From an uncultured Prevotellaceae bacterium (GTDB lineage: Bacteria; Bacteroidota; Bacteroidia; Bacteroidales; Bacteroidaceae), in assembly GCA_902800435.1 (NCBI GenBank), contig CADCEQ010000028.1:1-59348 (forward strand): a DNA stretch of 59,348 bases. Direction: 5' to 3'. Positions 9,781 to 18,670 of this stretch are shown here, piece after piece (the stretch's first letter is position 1; each line of letters opens with the position of its first letter). A model generated the notes under the pieces. That model was not told the origin of the DNA and searched no databases. It was given only the letters and a program-made list of their open reading frames with translations. A program made the position numbers and the translations under genes.

Positions 9781-9936
9781 ATGAAGACAATAAAAGATTT
9801 GGTAAAGGCAGTGCTCATGAGCATGTTTACCGCAGCTCGTCGTGATGAAAACCAGTTTTTCGACAAGACCATGTTGTTTGGCACCGCAAATTCCCAAAGA
9901 TGGTCGCTTCCACACTTGACTTGCATAGGCATTTAA
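9781..9936 (+). CDS. Small protein of 51 residues, unknown function
   Basis: The frame begins MKTIKDLVKAVLMSMFTA and continues with a charged stretch (ARRDENQFFDKT) and an end containing RWSLPHLTCIGI. It is below the usual size cut-off for gene calling. A consensus promoter 40 nt upstream and an imperfect terminator hairpin 40 nt downstream support a real monocistronic gene. The first 18 residues could form a short amphipathic or membrane helix. There is no clear Shine-Dalgarno sequence, as is usual in this phylum. It could instead be an RNA gene or the remnant of a longer protein. I do not recognise the family. Confidence 0.55.
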   Translation: MKTIKDLVKAVLMSMFTAARRDENQFFDKTMLFGTANSQRWSLPHLTCIGI

Positions 9937-9972
9937 TGCCGAAAGCACTAAATAAATCTCTCTCTCGTAAAC

Positions 9973-10010
9973 AAAAAAGGGACTTCCTCCACAGTAGGGA
10001 AGCCCTTTTT
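9973..10010 (+). terminator. Imperfect terminator hairpin after the small ORF
   Basis: AAAAAAGGGACTTCC pairs, with a bulge, with GGGAAGCCCTTTTT across a loop of about nine bases. The run of T on one side and of A on the other would let it act in both directions. Confidence 0.65.
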
Positions 10011-10041
10011 CATTGTGTCAGGATGATGAAATCACACGAAA

Positions 10042-10208
10042 ATCTTACATTCTTACAATCTTACAATCTTACATAGGGGTATATGGATGTGTGAAAAAGG
10101 AGATTGTGTTCTTAATGATAATATAATATTATAATATTATATTATCATTACCAATAAATCGACTACGAAAACACCCCGTGTAAGAATGTAAGATTGTAAG
10201 ATTGTAAG
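10042..10208. repeat. Inverted repeat arms around a 38-bp perfect palindrome
   Basis: The left arm (10042-10073) is a phased repeat of CTTACAAT and the right arm (10179-10208) is its reverse complement, GTAAGATT. Between them, 10113-10150 is a perfect AT-only-cored palindrome with an 19-bp half-site starting TAATGATAATAT. The stretch from about 10011 to 10246 contains no gene that I can support. Confidence 0.85.
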
Positions 10209-10246
10209 GTTTTGCTGTCTTTTCGCTGCTTTTTTTTGCCGTAGAA

Positions 10247-10281
10247 TTTGGTGGTTTCAGATTTTTTTTTTTGTACCTTTG
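10247..10281 (+). promoter_or_regulatory. Promoter of the structured-RNA candidate
   Basis: TTTG at 10247-10250 is followed after 23 nt by TACCTTTG at 10274-10281. The predicted start near 10288 falls exactly at the base of the folded region. Confidence 0.6.
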
Positions 10282-10287
10282 TAGCTG

Positions 10288-10390
10288 TATACGAGAAGCC
10301 GTCCGGCAACGGCTGAGTGGGGCAGTTAAGACGTCTAACTGCGGCACTCAAAGCCCGCCTGCGGCGAGAACGTGCAGCCCTCGTGACACT
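10288..10390 (+). ncRNA. Structured RNA candidate (four-helix junction)
   Basis: About 95 nt fold into a closed multi-branch structure by eye. P1 pairs ACGAG (10291-10295) with CTCGT (10380-10384). P2 pairs AGCCGT (10297-10302) with ACGGCT (10309-10314). P3 pairs GAGTG (10315-10319) with CACTC (10345-10349), then GCAGTTA (10322-10328) with TAACTGC (10336-10342), with a loop that contains the palindrome GACGTC. P4 pairs CGCC (10356-10359) with GGCG (10363-10366). It has its own promoter, and a second promoter lies between it and the first transport gene. I cannot match it to a known riboswitch. It may be a small RNA, a leader element or a relic of a mobile element. No oligo-T terminator follows it. 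Confidence 0.45.
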
Positions 10391-10449
10391 AAAAAATGAG
10401 AAATGAAATGTAAAAAATGACTAAATCAGAAAGTCGGGCTGTTAAAATG

Positions 10450-10480
10450 TTGCAGGTTTGAATAATTTTTTGTTATTTTG
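10450..10480 (+). promoter_or_regulatory. Probable promoter of the transport operon
   Basis: TTG at 10450-10452, 20 nt, then TTATTTTG at 10473-10480, a near match to TAnnTTTG. It lies about 50 nt upstream of the first fasciclin lipoprotein gene. Confidence 0.55.
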
Positions 10481-10533
10481 CATGCTGAAATACTAACTGC
10501 AAATCAAAAATGCTTAAATAAAACAGACCTTTT

Positions 10534-13395
10534 ATGAAAAAACTCTTTTTGTATGCTTCCCTTCTGTGCTTAGGCCTGGGGTCCTGTACAAAGGACTACG
10601 TGGTGCCGGAGGGGGAATTGCCATCCTGGCTTGGCGAGAGTATCTACAAAGAGCTAAATGACCCGTCGCAGTTGCAGGGCACGTTCAAGACGTACTGCAA
10701 GCTGATTGAGGACTTGGGTTATGCGGAGGTGTTGAACAAGACGGGTAGTAAGACTATCTTCCCGGCTAACGACGAAGCCTTCGCACGGTTCTTTGCCGGT
10801 GGTAACAACAAGTTCGGCGCAAGCAGCTACGAGCAGCTGACGCACGCCCAGAAGGCGGAACTGTTGTTCTCGACGATGCTCGACAACGCCATTCTGGTCG
10901 GTACGCTGTCCAACCTGCAGAACAGCGCCGGAAACATGTTGCAGGGACAGTTAGTGAAGCACGCCACGAACATGCGCCTGTCGTATGCCGTGACGCCGTT
11001 GGCCGCTCAGGACATGCCTGCCAACAACAAGTACTTCGCACGCTTCAAGAGCGGCAACGGTATCCAGGCCGTCTTCGACAACACGGTGGCCCCGATGGTC
11101 CACCTGACGGGTGAGTACATGCTGAACAACAACATGACCGTGACGGGCGACGACAGCGATTTCAAGGTGCTGACCGGCCACGACTATGTCGACGGTGCCG
11201 CCTACATCTTCGACCGCACGGTGGTGAAGGGCGACGTGGTCTGCCAGAACGGCTACATCCACCAGCTCGACGAGGTGCTCGTGAACCCCGGCAACATGGC
11301 CCAGATTCTGCGTGCGGGCAGCGATACACATTATATTTCGCGCATGCTGGACTACTACAGCTTCCCCGACCCCGACCTGTCGCTGACCGAGCAGAGTGCC
11401 GAGACGGGCACGACGGACACGGTCTACGCCATCCGCTACCTGAGCAAGAACTCGCAGCGCTCCAAGCTGGCACAGCCCGTGCGCGGCATGACCGTAGCCG
11501 ACAACCAGCTGCTCGACTTCGACCCGGGCTGGAACTACTATAACCCGACGCTGAAGGGTGGCTCGAGCAACGACGATGCCGAGATTGCCGCCTTCCTGGC
11601 TCCCGAGGACAAGGCCGTCGAGAACTACTTCCTGAAGGAGGCTGCCTACATTCTGAAGAACCTGGGCGAGCCGTCGCTCGACCTCTCGGCCGCCAACCTC
11701 AACGCCCACCTCGACGCCGTCTTCAACAACGACCCGTCGATATTTGCCAGCATCCTGAACAACGTGATGAAGCCCTACCTGACGAAGACGGTGCCCAGCA
11801 CGTTTGCAACGGTGCAGAACGACGCCTTCGAGTTCCTCGACGTGACGAAGAACGACATCATCCGCAAGAGCGACGGCAACTACGACGTCACCATCGGCAA
11901 CAACGGCGTCATCTACAAGATGAACAAGCTCTTCGGTCCGAAGCTGTACAACTCAGTGCTCGGTCCCGCGTCTGTATATAAGGATATGCGCACGATGGGC
12001 GAGATGCTGAACGACCACCAGGCCACCGCCGGTGTGCCCTCGAAGCTCGGAGCCGACATGTACTACTACCTGCTCTCGATGAAGGCCCGCTACGGACTCT
12101 TCGTGCCGACCGACAACGAGACGCAGTTCATCGTCATCGACCCCACGTCGGTCAAGGACGAGGATGGCCTGAAGGGACTGCGCTTCCGCTTCGACCCGCA
12201 GGCTGACGGCTCCTTCCACGTGCTGGTTAAGAAATATATCTACCAGTCGGGTCCCTACAACCAGCTCAGCTCCTACGTCGAGGCTGCCAATGCCCAGGAC
12301 ATCAACATCGAGTCGGGCATCTTCAACAGCCAGATCAAGGACCTGCTCGACTACTGCACCATCGTGCTGGCCGACACCACCGAGACGGGTAAGGGAAATC
12401 CGCAGTACGGACTCTACGGCAACCGCTACTACAAGACCAAGCACGGCGGCACCGTCGTTGTCGACGGCAACAAGGTGGCCGGCGGCCTGCAGTTGTCTGA
12501 CCCCTCGCAGTGGTCGACCATCACCGAGACCTTCGACGTGAACAGCCCCGATGCCAAGATTGAGAACGGCACCGTCTACCGTCTGGACTTCCCGCTGCAG
12601 CCCACCATCACGACCGTGATGCAGACGCTGTCGCGCCCCGAGTTCTACGACGCTGAGGCCGACTACGACGTGGCCGCGCCCGAGTACGACCACTTCCTGA
12701 ACTTCTGCCTGCAGTTCAACAACGAAGACATCTACACCTTCGCCGGCATCCTGACCGGCAGCGAGACCGAGGCCCAGAAGAAAACCAAGCTGAAGTCCTT
12801 CCGCATCATCGACGACAACGACAACTGGGGCATGCTCAGTGCCTATAACTACACCATCTACGCCCCCACCTACGAGGCTATGGTGAAGGCCCAGCAGACG
12901 ATGGGACTGCCCACCTGGAAGCAGGTGATGGCCATCGTTGAGAACTGGGAGGCCGTTGCCGGCCAGTATGGCTTCACCGACCAGAGCCAGGCCTCTGAAT
13001 ACGTGAGGGAGCAGCTGGAGAAGATGACCAAGTTCGTGCGCTACCACACGCAGAACAGCTCGCTCTTCGCCGACCGCTACTTCAAGAACTACGACCCCAA
13101 GACGGAGCAGACGACGCCCGAGCCCGCCTATTCGACGTTCTGCTCGAATGCGCTTGGTATAGCCCAGACGCTGATTGTCACCGGCGGCGGCAACAAGCTG
13201 ACCGTGAGGGATGCCTCCGGCACGTCTGTGACCATCAACGCCTCTTCCGCCACTGCCAACCTCATTGCCCGCGACATCACGACTTCGGAGAACACCTCCT
13301 CGTACGGCACCTACAAGTCAATCGAGGCCTCGTCGTTCGTGACCGTTCACGGTATCGACACCCCCCTGTGCTTCAACAGCAATAGGCAGTATTAG
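10534..13395 (+). CDS. Surface lipoprotein with fasciclin (FAS1) domains
   Basis: The 953-residue protein has a lipoprotein signal (LGLGSC, lipid on Cys18). Residues about 45-250 match a FAS1 domain: ELNDPSQLQGTFKTYCKLIEDLGYAEVLNKTGSKTIF-type start, PANDEAFARFF, and a closing YIHQLDEVL. Further FAS1-like segments follow, for example around 470-640 (YGLFVPTDNE) and 720-930 (YTIYAPTYEAM). FAS1 modules mediate adhesion or glycan and protein contacts; in Bacteroidota they also occur beside SusC/SusD genes. It is the first gene of a transport operon and is followed after 57 bp by a SusC gene. A role as a surface glycan-binding partner of the SusCD pair is inferred from position. Confidence 0.85.
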   Translation: MKKLFLYASLLCLGLGSCTKDYVVPEGELPSWLGESIYKELNDPSQLQGTFKTYCKLIEDLGYAEVLNKTGSKTIFPANDEAFARFFAGGNNKFGASSYEQLTHAQKAELLFSTMLDNAILVGTLSNLQNSAGNMLQGQLVKHATNMRLSYAVTPLAAQDMPANNKYFARFKSGNGIQAVFDNTVAPMVHLTGEYMLNNNMTVTGDDSDFKVLTGHDYVDGAAYIFDRTVVKGDVVCQNGYIHQLDEVLVNPGNMAQILRAGSDTHYISRMLDYYSFPDPDLSLTEQSAETGTTDTVYAIRYLSKNSQRSKLAQPVRGMTVADNQLLDFDPGWNYYNPTLKGGSSNDDAEIAAFLAPEDKAVENYFLKEAAYILKNLGEPSLDLSAANLNAHLDAVFNNDPSIFASILNNVMKPYLTKTVPSTFATVQNDAFEFLDVTKNDIIRKSDGNYDVTIGNNGVIYKMNKLFGPKLYNSVLGPASVYKDMRTMGEMLNDHQATAGVPSKLGADMYYYLLSMKARYGLFVPTDNETQFIVIDPTSVKDEDGLKGLRFRFDPQADGSFHVLVKKYIYQSGPYNQLSSYVEAANAQDINIESGIFNSQIKDLLDYCTIVLADTTETGKGNPQYGLYGNRYYKTKHGGTVVVDGNKVAGGLQLSDPSQWSTITETFDVNSPDAKIENGTVYRLDFPLQPTITTVMQTLSRPEFYDAEADYDVAAPEYDHFLNFCLQFNNEDIYTFAGILTGSETEAQKKTKLKSFRIIDDNDNWGMLSAYNYTIYAPTYEAMVKAQQTMGLPTWKQVMAIVENWEAVAGQYGFTDQSQASEYVREQLEKMTKFVRYHTQNSSLFADRYFKNYDPKTEQTTPEPAYSTFCSNALGIAQTLIVTGGGNKLTVRDASGTSVTINASSATANLIARDITTSENTSSYGTYKSIEASSFVTVHGIDTPLCFNSNRQY

Positions 13396-13440
13396 AAGTG
13401 AAGAGTGAGGAAGTGAAAAGTGAATAGTGAACAATTTAGA
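13396..13440. repeat. Inter-cistronic phased repeat (GTGAAgAGTGA type)
   Basis: Six or so imperfect copies of AGTGAA/AGTGAGG fill the gap between the first fasciclin gene and the SusC gene. The tract is purine-rich on the coding strand and ends a few bases before the SusC start at 13453. Confidence 0.75.
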
Positions 13441-13452
13441 ATCAAGATATTT

Positions 13453-16400
13453 ATGTCAAGAATAAAAATCCTACTGACACTCCTGCTTACCATTGTCGCC
13501 CAGGCGGTGATGGCTCAGGGCAGAGTCATATCAGGTTCGGTGGAAGACGCTATGGGACCGGTGATGATGGCCAACGTGGTTGAGCGCGATGCCAACAACC
13601 GTATCATCAGTGCCACGCAGACTGATATGATGGGTAACTTCTCTATGGAGATCAAGAACCCGAAGAACAAGCTCGTCGTCTCATATGTGGGAAGCAAGAC
13701 GAAGATACTCACCATCGGCGACCAGAAGACCTTCAACATCAAGCTCGAGGACGACAAGACGACCCTCGGCGAGGTGAAGGTGGTGGGACGCCGTGCCACA
13801 TCAGGCGGTCTGAACATCGACAAGCGCGAGGTGACCGTCTCGCAGCAGACTTTTAACCTACAGGACGTCGAGGGTATGGCCTTCACATCGGCCGACGAGG
13901 CCCTGCAGGGTGAGATTGCCGGTCTCGACATCGTGGCCAACTCAGGTAACCTCGGTGCCGGTACGACCATGCGTCTGCGCGGTGTGTCGACGCTGAACGG
14001 CTCGGCCGAGCCTCTGATTGTCGTCGACGACAAGATTTTCGAATATAACTCCTCCGACATCGACTTCGAGAGTGCCGACGAGGAGGCCTTCTCGTCGCTG
14101 CTCGCCGTCAGTGTCGACGATATTGCCGACATCCGCGTGCTGAAGGATGCTGCCGCAACGGCCATCTGGGGTTCGCAGGGTGCCAACGGTGTCATCATGA
14201 TCACCACCAAGCGCGGTACGCGCGGCAAGCCCCGCGTGACGCTGGGCTATAAGTTCACCGGCACGTGGATGCCGAGCGGCTACGACCTGCTGAACGGTGA
14301 CAACTACACGATGATGCTCAAGGAAGAGTTCTACAACCCCACGCAGAGCTCGTCGGCCACAGCCACCATCAACGAAATTAACTACGTGCCCGCCGAGTCG
14401 TGGGCCGAGGCCAACAACTGGAACAAGAACACCGACTGGGTCGACGCCATCAAGCAGTTCGGTGAGCAGCACGAGGCCAACGTCAACATCTCGGGTGGTG
14501 GCCAGAAGGCAACGTTCCGCATCTCGGCCAGCTACAACCACCAGCTGGGTACGGTCATCAAGCAGCGCCTCGACCGTCTGACCACGCGTCTGGTGCTCGA
14601 CTACAACGTGTCGGACCGCATCCGCTTCTCGACCAACTTCGCGCTGACCTATACTGACAACCTGAAGAACTACACCTACGGCAGCAGCAAGAGCGCCGGT
14701 TTGCTCGCTATGGCACTGGCAATGGCGCCCAACGCCAGCATCTACCGCTACGACCGCTTCGGCAACAACACGGGCGAGTTCTTCCTGATGAACCCGACGA
14801 TGACCGGCATGACGCCAGACGACGGTAACTACACCTCGACGCAGCTGCAGGACGTCGTGGCCATCGGCAACCCCGTGGCCTACGCCCACCGCTCGTGGCA
14901 GAAGGAGCAGACCTACAGCATCGTGCCCGACTTCAACATCAAGTACGAGCTCCTGGGCACTGAGAACGGCCAGCACCGTCTGACCTTCGACGGCCGCGTC
15001 TACTTCGACATCTATGCCTACTCGAAGCCTACCTTCATGCCGGGCAGCCTGTCTAACGGCAGCTATACTGACAACGACTATAACTACATCACCAATACGG
15101 AGACCAACCAGTTCAAGATGGGTTCGCGCATGAAGCTCACCTTCACGCCCGCCTTCAAGAACGAGGACTTCTACCTGACGATGATGGCCTACTACGAGGC
15201 AGGTACGCAGAAGAACACCTACCAGTATCTGGGCCAGAGCTCGATTCCCAACGGCATCGAGTCGTCAACCATCGACGCCCACCTGCTGAGCATGGACAAC
15301 CAGCCCGGCACGATGAAGTCGGCCTGGCACGACTGGGTGTATCAGACCCACTTCTCCTACAAGTCGCGCTACAATATCGGCTTCGGACTCCGTGCCGACG
15401 GCAGCTCGAAGTTCGGCCCCAAGAACCCCTGGTTCTACTCGCCCAACGTCTCGCTGCGCTACAACCTGAGCGAAGAACCCTTCTTCACCCCGCTGAAGAA
15501 GTACGTCTCGATGTTCGGTATTCGCGGCTCGTGGGGTATCACGGGTAGCTCGAGCGTGTCGGTCGACAACTACTTCAACCAGTACACCTCGCGCGCCGGA
15601 CGCTACGGCTCGGGCTACTTCACCACGATGAGCGGCCTGAAGCTCGACGACCTGCGCCCGCAGAAGAAGATTGGTCTGAACCTCGGCTTCAACATCGGAC
15701 TGCTCGACGATCTGTTCGAGATTGACGTCAACCTCTACGACGAGAAGACCAAGGACCTCATCATGAGGGGCATCCCCATTCCCACTTCGGCCGCCTGGAA
15801 CACGTCGACCACGCTCTCGTTCGGCAATGTCGGCGAGATGGAGAACAAGGGTTGGGAGCTGACCGTCAACGCCAACAAGTTTATTAAGGTGAAGAAGTTC
15901 TCGGTATCAGCCAGCTTCAACATGGCCCAGAACGTGAACAAGCTGCTCGAGATGGACCAGCGCGTGCTCGACAACATGAACTCGCAGCCCAGCTATAGCC
16001 GCCGCGGCTCCAGCTCAGTGCTCAGCCGCGTGGTTGTCGGCGACCCGCTCTGCTCTATCTATGGCTATAACTACAACGGCGTCTACCAGTACTCTTACGA
16101 CTACCTGACCAACTACAACACCAAGCAGTTGCAGCTGCAGGCTCAGGCCAAGGCCCGTGGCGAGAATTACGACTGGAACTACGAGGAGTGGATCAACCAG
16201 CAGCTCGCCGAGGGTAAGACCTTCCCCGTCGCCATCGACGAGAAGGGCAAGGTCATTATGACCAACACCGGCGTGCCCAAGCACCTGGCTTATTATTATG
16301 GTGAAACCGATTATGAGTTCAAGGGTGGTGATGCCATCTACGAGGACGTCAACCACGACGGTAATATCAACGAGCTCGACATCAAGTACTTAGGCAACTC

Positions 16401-16893
16401 GCTGCCTAAGATGCAGGGTGGTTTCAACATCACGCTGCAGTACGACAGCTGGAAGCTCGTGGCCCGCTTCAACTACCGTTGGGGCAACAAGATCATCAAT
16501 ACCGCCCGCATGGGTCTGGAGAGCATGTACGGCACCCAGAACCAGTGCTCGTCGGTAACCTACCGCTGGCGCAAGGACGGCGACGTGACCCAGATTCCGC
16601 GCGCCCTCTACGGCACGGGCTATAACTACCAGGTGAGCTCGCGCTTCGTTGAGGACGGCTCGTTCCTGCGCTTCAACAACCTGCAGATTTCCTACAGCGT
16701 GCCCAAGAAGGCTATCAAGAAGCTCGGTCTGAACACGCTGTCGGCCTACGTGACGCTGAACAACCTCTTCTGCTGGACAAGGTACACGGGTATCGATCCG
16801 GAAGTTGCTGCCGGTACCTACACGCCGGCTACCGACGGTGCTACCACACCAAGGTCGAAGTCGATTACCGCCAGTCTTAACTTCGGATTCTAA
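13453..16893 (+). CDS. SusC/RagA-family TonB-dependent outer-membrane transporter
   Basis: The 1146-residue protein has a signal peptide (MSRIKILLTLLLTIVAQAVMAQ), an N-terminal carboxypeptidase-regulatory-like domain (ISGSVEDAMGPVMMANVV), a plug domain and a 22-strand barrel. SusC hallmarks are the plug end VLKDAAATAIWGSQGANGVIMITTKRG and the C-terminal strand ending SITASLNFGF. It imports oligosaccharides across the outer membrane with energy from TonB/ExbBD. The start at 13453 is preferred over an ATG 33 nt upstream because the signal peptide begins there and the upstream codons lie in a repeat. It is directly followed by its SusD partner. There is no N-terminal STN domain, so it is a plain transporter and not a signalling one. 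Confidence 0.95.
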   Translation: MSRIKILLTLLLTIVAQAVMAQGRVISGSVEDAMGPVMMANVVERDANNRIISATQTDMMGNFSMEIKNPKNKLVVSYVGSKTKILTIGDQKTFNIKLEDDKTTLGEVKVVGRRATSGGLNIDKREVTVSQQTFNLQDVEGMAFTSADEALQGEIAGLDIVANSGNLGAGTTMRLRGVSTLNGSAEPLIVVDDKIFEYNSSDIDFESADEEAFSSLLAVSVDDIADIRVLKDAAATAIWGSQGANGVIMITTKRGTRGKPRVTLGYKFTGTWMPSGYDLLNGDNYTMMLKEEFYNPTQSSSATATINEINYVPAESWAEANNWNKNTDWVDAIKQFGEQHEANVNISGGGQKATFRISASYNHQLGTVIKQRLDRLTTRLVLDYNVSDRIRFSTNFALTYTDNLKNYTYGSSKSAGLLAMALAMAPNASIYRYDRFGNNTGEFFLMNPTMTGMTPDDGNYTSTQLQDVVAIGNPVAYAHRSWQKEQTYSIVPDFNIKYELLGTENGQHRLTFDGRVYFDIYAYSKPTFMPGSLSNGSYTDNDYNYITNTETNQFKMGSRMKLTFTPAFKNEDFYLTMMAYYEAGTQKNTYQYLGQSSIPNGIESSTIDAHLLSMDNQPGTMKSAWHDWVYQTHFSYKSRYNIGFGLRADGSSKFGPKNPWFYSPNVSLRYNLSEEPFFTPLKKYVSMFGIRGSWGITGSSSVSVDNYFNQYTSRAGRYGSGYFTTMSGLKLDDLRPQKKIGLNLGFNIGLLDDLFEIDVNLYDEKTKDLIMRGIPIPTSAAWNTSTTLSFGNVGEMENKGWELTVNANKFIKVKKFSVSASFNMAQNVNKLLEMDQRVLDNMNSQPSYSRRGSSSVLSRVVVGDPLCSIYGYNYNGVYQYSYDYLTNYNTKQLQLQAQAKARGENYDWNYEEWINQQLAEGKTFPVAIDEKGKVIMTNTGVPKHLAYYYGETDYEFKGGDAIYEDVNHDGNINELDIKYLGNSLPKMQGGFNITLQYDSWKLVARFNYRWGNKIINTARMGLESMYGTQNQCSSVTYRWRKDGDVTQIPRALYGTGYNYQVSSRFVEDGSFLRFNNLQISYSVPKKAIKKLGLNTLSAYVTLNNLFCWTRYTGIDPEVAAGTYTPATDGATTPRSKSITASLNFGF

Positions 16894-16895
16894 AA

Positions 16896-16921
16896 GAATT
16901 GATAATTGACAATTGATAATT
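16896..16921. repeat. Inter-cistronic phased repeat (AATTGATAATTGAC)
   Basis: Copies of AATTGATAATTG fill the gap between the SusC and SusD genes and abut the SusD start codon at 16922. The tract is AT-rich, which suits translation initiation in this phylum. Confidence 0.75.
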
Positions 16922-18646
16922 ATGAAAAAGATTCTTTCTATAATATTTGCAAGCGTCGCGCTGAGTTCGTGTGTCGACACGGTTATCCTGCCTGACAACA
17001 AGACCGTCGACGACGACTTCTGGCAGAAGAAGAGCGAGGTAGAGGCTGTCGTGGCTACGGCCTATGCACAGCTGCGCGACCAGGCCGCCATTCGCAATAT
17101 GATTGTATGGGGCGACTTCCGCTCCGACGAGCTCACAGTGGCCTCGTCGCTGCCCACCAGTGCAGCCTACCGCACGGCCCTGCAGCAGATTTACTCGCTC
17201 AACATCGAGACGGAGAACTCGTTTACGTCGTGGTATCCCTTCTACTCGGCCATCAACTACTGCAACCTCGTGCTCGAGAAGGCTGAGGACGTGATTGCCG
17301 TCGACCCCGACTACATGCGCGGCGACTACGATGCCAACAAGGCGCAGATGCTCGCCCTGCGTGCGTTCTGCTATTTCTACCTGACGAAGGTGTTCCACGA
17401 TATCCCCGTGACGCCGGGTGCCTACCTCAACAGCAGCGCCGACCTGAATGCGCCGCAGGCTAATCCTGACAGCGTGATCACCATGTGTATCAATGACCTG
17501 AAGGAGGCCTCGAAGTATGCCGTTCCTGCCAATACGTTTGGCGACTGGCGCGACAAGGGTTACCTGAACCAGGACGGCATCAACGCCGTTCTCGCCGACA
17601 TCTACCTTTGGCGCGCCTCCATCAATCGCGACGCTGCCGACTATGAGGCCTGTGTCGATTACTGCAACAAGGTCATTGCCGCCAAGAAGGCTGCCTACGA
17701 GCAGAGTCCTTCGCGCCGCCGCATGGGTGGCGACGACGAGAAGCTGGACTACTATCTCTCCAGCTACAGCGACATGTACAGCGACCTCTTCGGTCAGAGC
17801 GGACAGAATGCCGACGAGAGCATCTTCGAGTTGCAGTTCCGTCTCTCGAATGCCGCCAACACCGGACTCGACCAGATGTACTACCGTTACAACAGTGCCA
17901 GCGGCAACGGCTACGGCTACCTGAAGGCATCGAAGGTGTACGGCTCGGTCGACGCCACCGGTAAGGGCGTCTGGATGAACAGCGCCGACCAGCGTCTGTT
18001 CGAATACGTCTACGACGCTACTGGTACTGCCGAGCAGTACGACGTGCGCAAGTTTGTGGCACTCTCATCAGCCGGCACGAACAACACGGCCGAGGGCAGC
18101 CCCTCGGGCGGTCGTACGAACACGATGAACCGCAACTGGATCTTCTACCGCCTCACCGACGTGATGCTGATGAAGGCTGAGGCCTTGGTGCAGCTCTACG
18201 AACTGGGCGGCAAGGCTGAGGGCGACACCCGCAACGAGGAGGCCTTCAACATCTGCAAGTTCATCAACGACCGTGCACTCTCTGATGCCAACAAGACGTC
18301 GTACGCCCTGAAGTATGCCACCTACCGCGACCGCATGGAGGAGCTCGTGATGGCCGAGCGTGCCCGTGAGCTCTGCTTCGAGGGCAAGCGCTGGTTCGAT
18401 CTGATGCGCTTCAACTACCGTCACACTGCGCAGAAGGCTGACCTCAAGAAGAAACTGACTGAAGGCTTCGTGACCAACAGCGACGAATTCTTAGAGCTGG
18501 CACTCCGCAAGTATGCCGTGCCTACTGCCATGCGGGCCAAGATTCGCGACGAGCGCTATCTCTACATGCCGATCAATCAGGACGAGGTCGAGCTGAACCC
18601 CAACCTCGTGCAGAACCCTGTGTATAAATCTTCGTCCAAGTATTAA
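16922..18646 (+). CDS. SusD/RagB-family surface glycan-binding lipoprotein
   Basis: The 574-residue lipoprotein starts MKKILSIIFASVALSSC. The SusD signature regions are the N-terminal VDDDFWQKKSEVEAVVATAYAQ, the TPR-like segment around AQMLALRAFCYFYLTKVFHDIPV, and the C-terminal RMEELVMAERARELCFEGKRWFDLMRFNYR. SusD caps the SusC channel and binds the incoming glycan. An upstream ATG nine bases earlier is possible but the lipoprotein signal begins at 16922. It is in an operon with the SusC gene upstream and a fasciclin gene 24 bp downstream. Confidence 0.95.
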   Translation: MKKILSIIFASVALSSCVDTVILPDNKTVDDDFWQKKSEVEAVVATAYAQLRDQAAIRNMIVWGDFRSDELTVASSLPTSAAYRTALQQIYSLNIETENSFTSWYPFYSAINYCNLVLEKAEDVIAVDPDYMRGDYDANKAQMLALRAFCYFYLTKVFHDIPVTPGAYLNSSADLNAPQANPDSVITMCINDLKEASKYAVPANTFGDWRDKGYLNQDGINAVLADIYLWRASINRDAADYEACVDYCNKVIAAKKAAYEQSPSRRRMGGDDEKLDYYLSSYSDMYSDLFGQSGQNADESIFELQFRLSNAANTGLDQMYYRYNSASGNGYGYLKASKVYGSVDATGKGVWMNSADQRLFEYVYDATGTAEQYDVRKFVALSSAGTNNTAEGSPSGGRTNTMNRNWIFYRLTDVMLMKAEALVQLYELGGKAEGDTRNEEAFNICKFINDRALSDANKTSYALKYATYRDRMEELVMAERARELCFEGKRWFDLMRFNYRHTAQKADLKKKLTEGFVTNSDEFLELALRKYAVPTAMRAKIRDERYLYMPINQDEVELNPNLVQNPVYKSSSKY

Positions 18647-18670
18647 TATAATAAGGTAAAAAGTAAAGAT

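Noticed and set aside
6798..9932. Long open frame on the minus strand (over 1000 codons) opposite the 939-residue secreted protein gene
   Set aside because: It is a shadow of GC-rich, stop-poor coding sequence on the plus strand. It has no signal, no recognisable domain, and the plus-strand gene has promoter, signal peptide and terminator.
10129..10351. Minus-strand frames across the palindrome and RNA candidate
   Set aside because: They are short, basic and Lys-rich with no promoter or motif, and they cover simple repeats and a strongly folded region.
10288..10390. Known riboswitch (TPP, cobalamin, SAM) or tRNA
   Set aside because: I could not find the conserved core of these RNAs, and the stems do not have the lengths of a tRNA. 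It is reported as an unassigned structured RNA instead.
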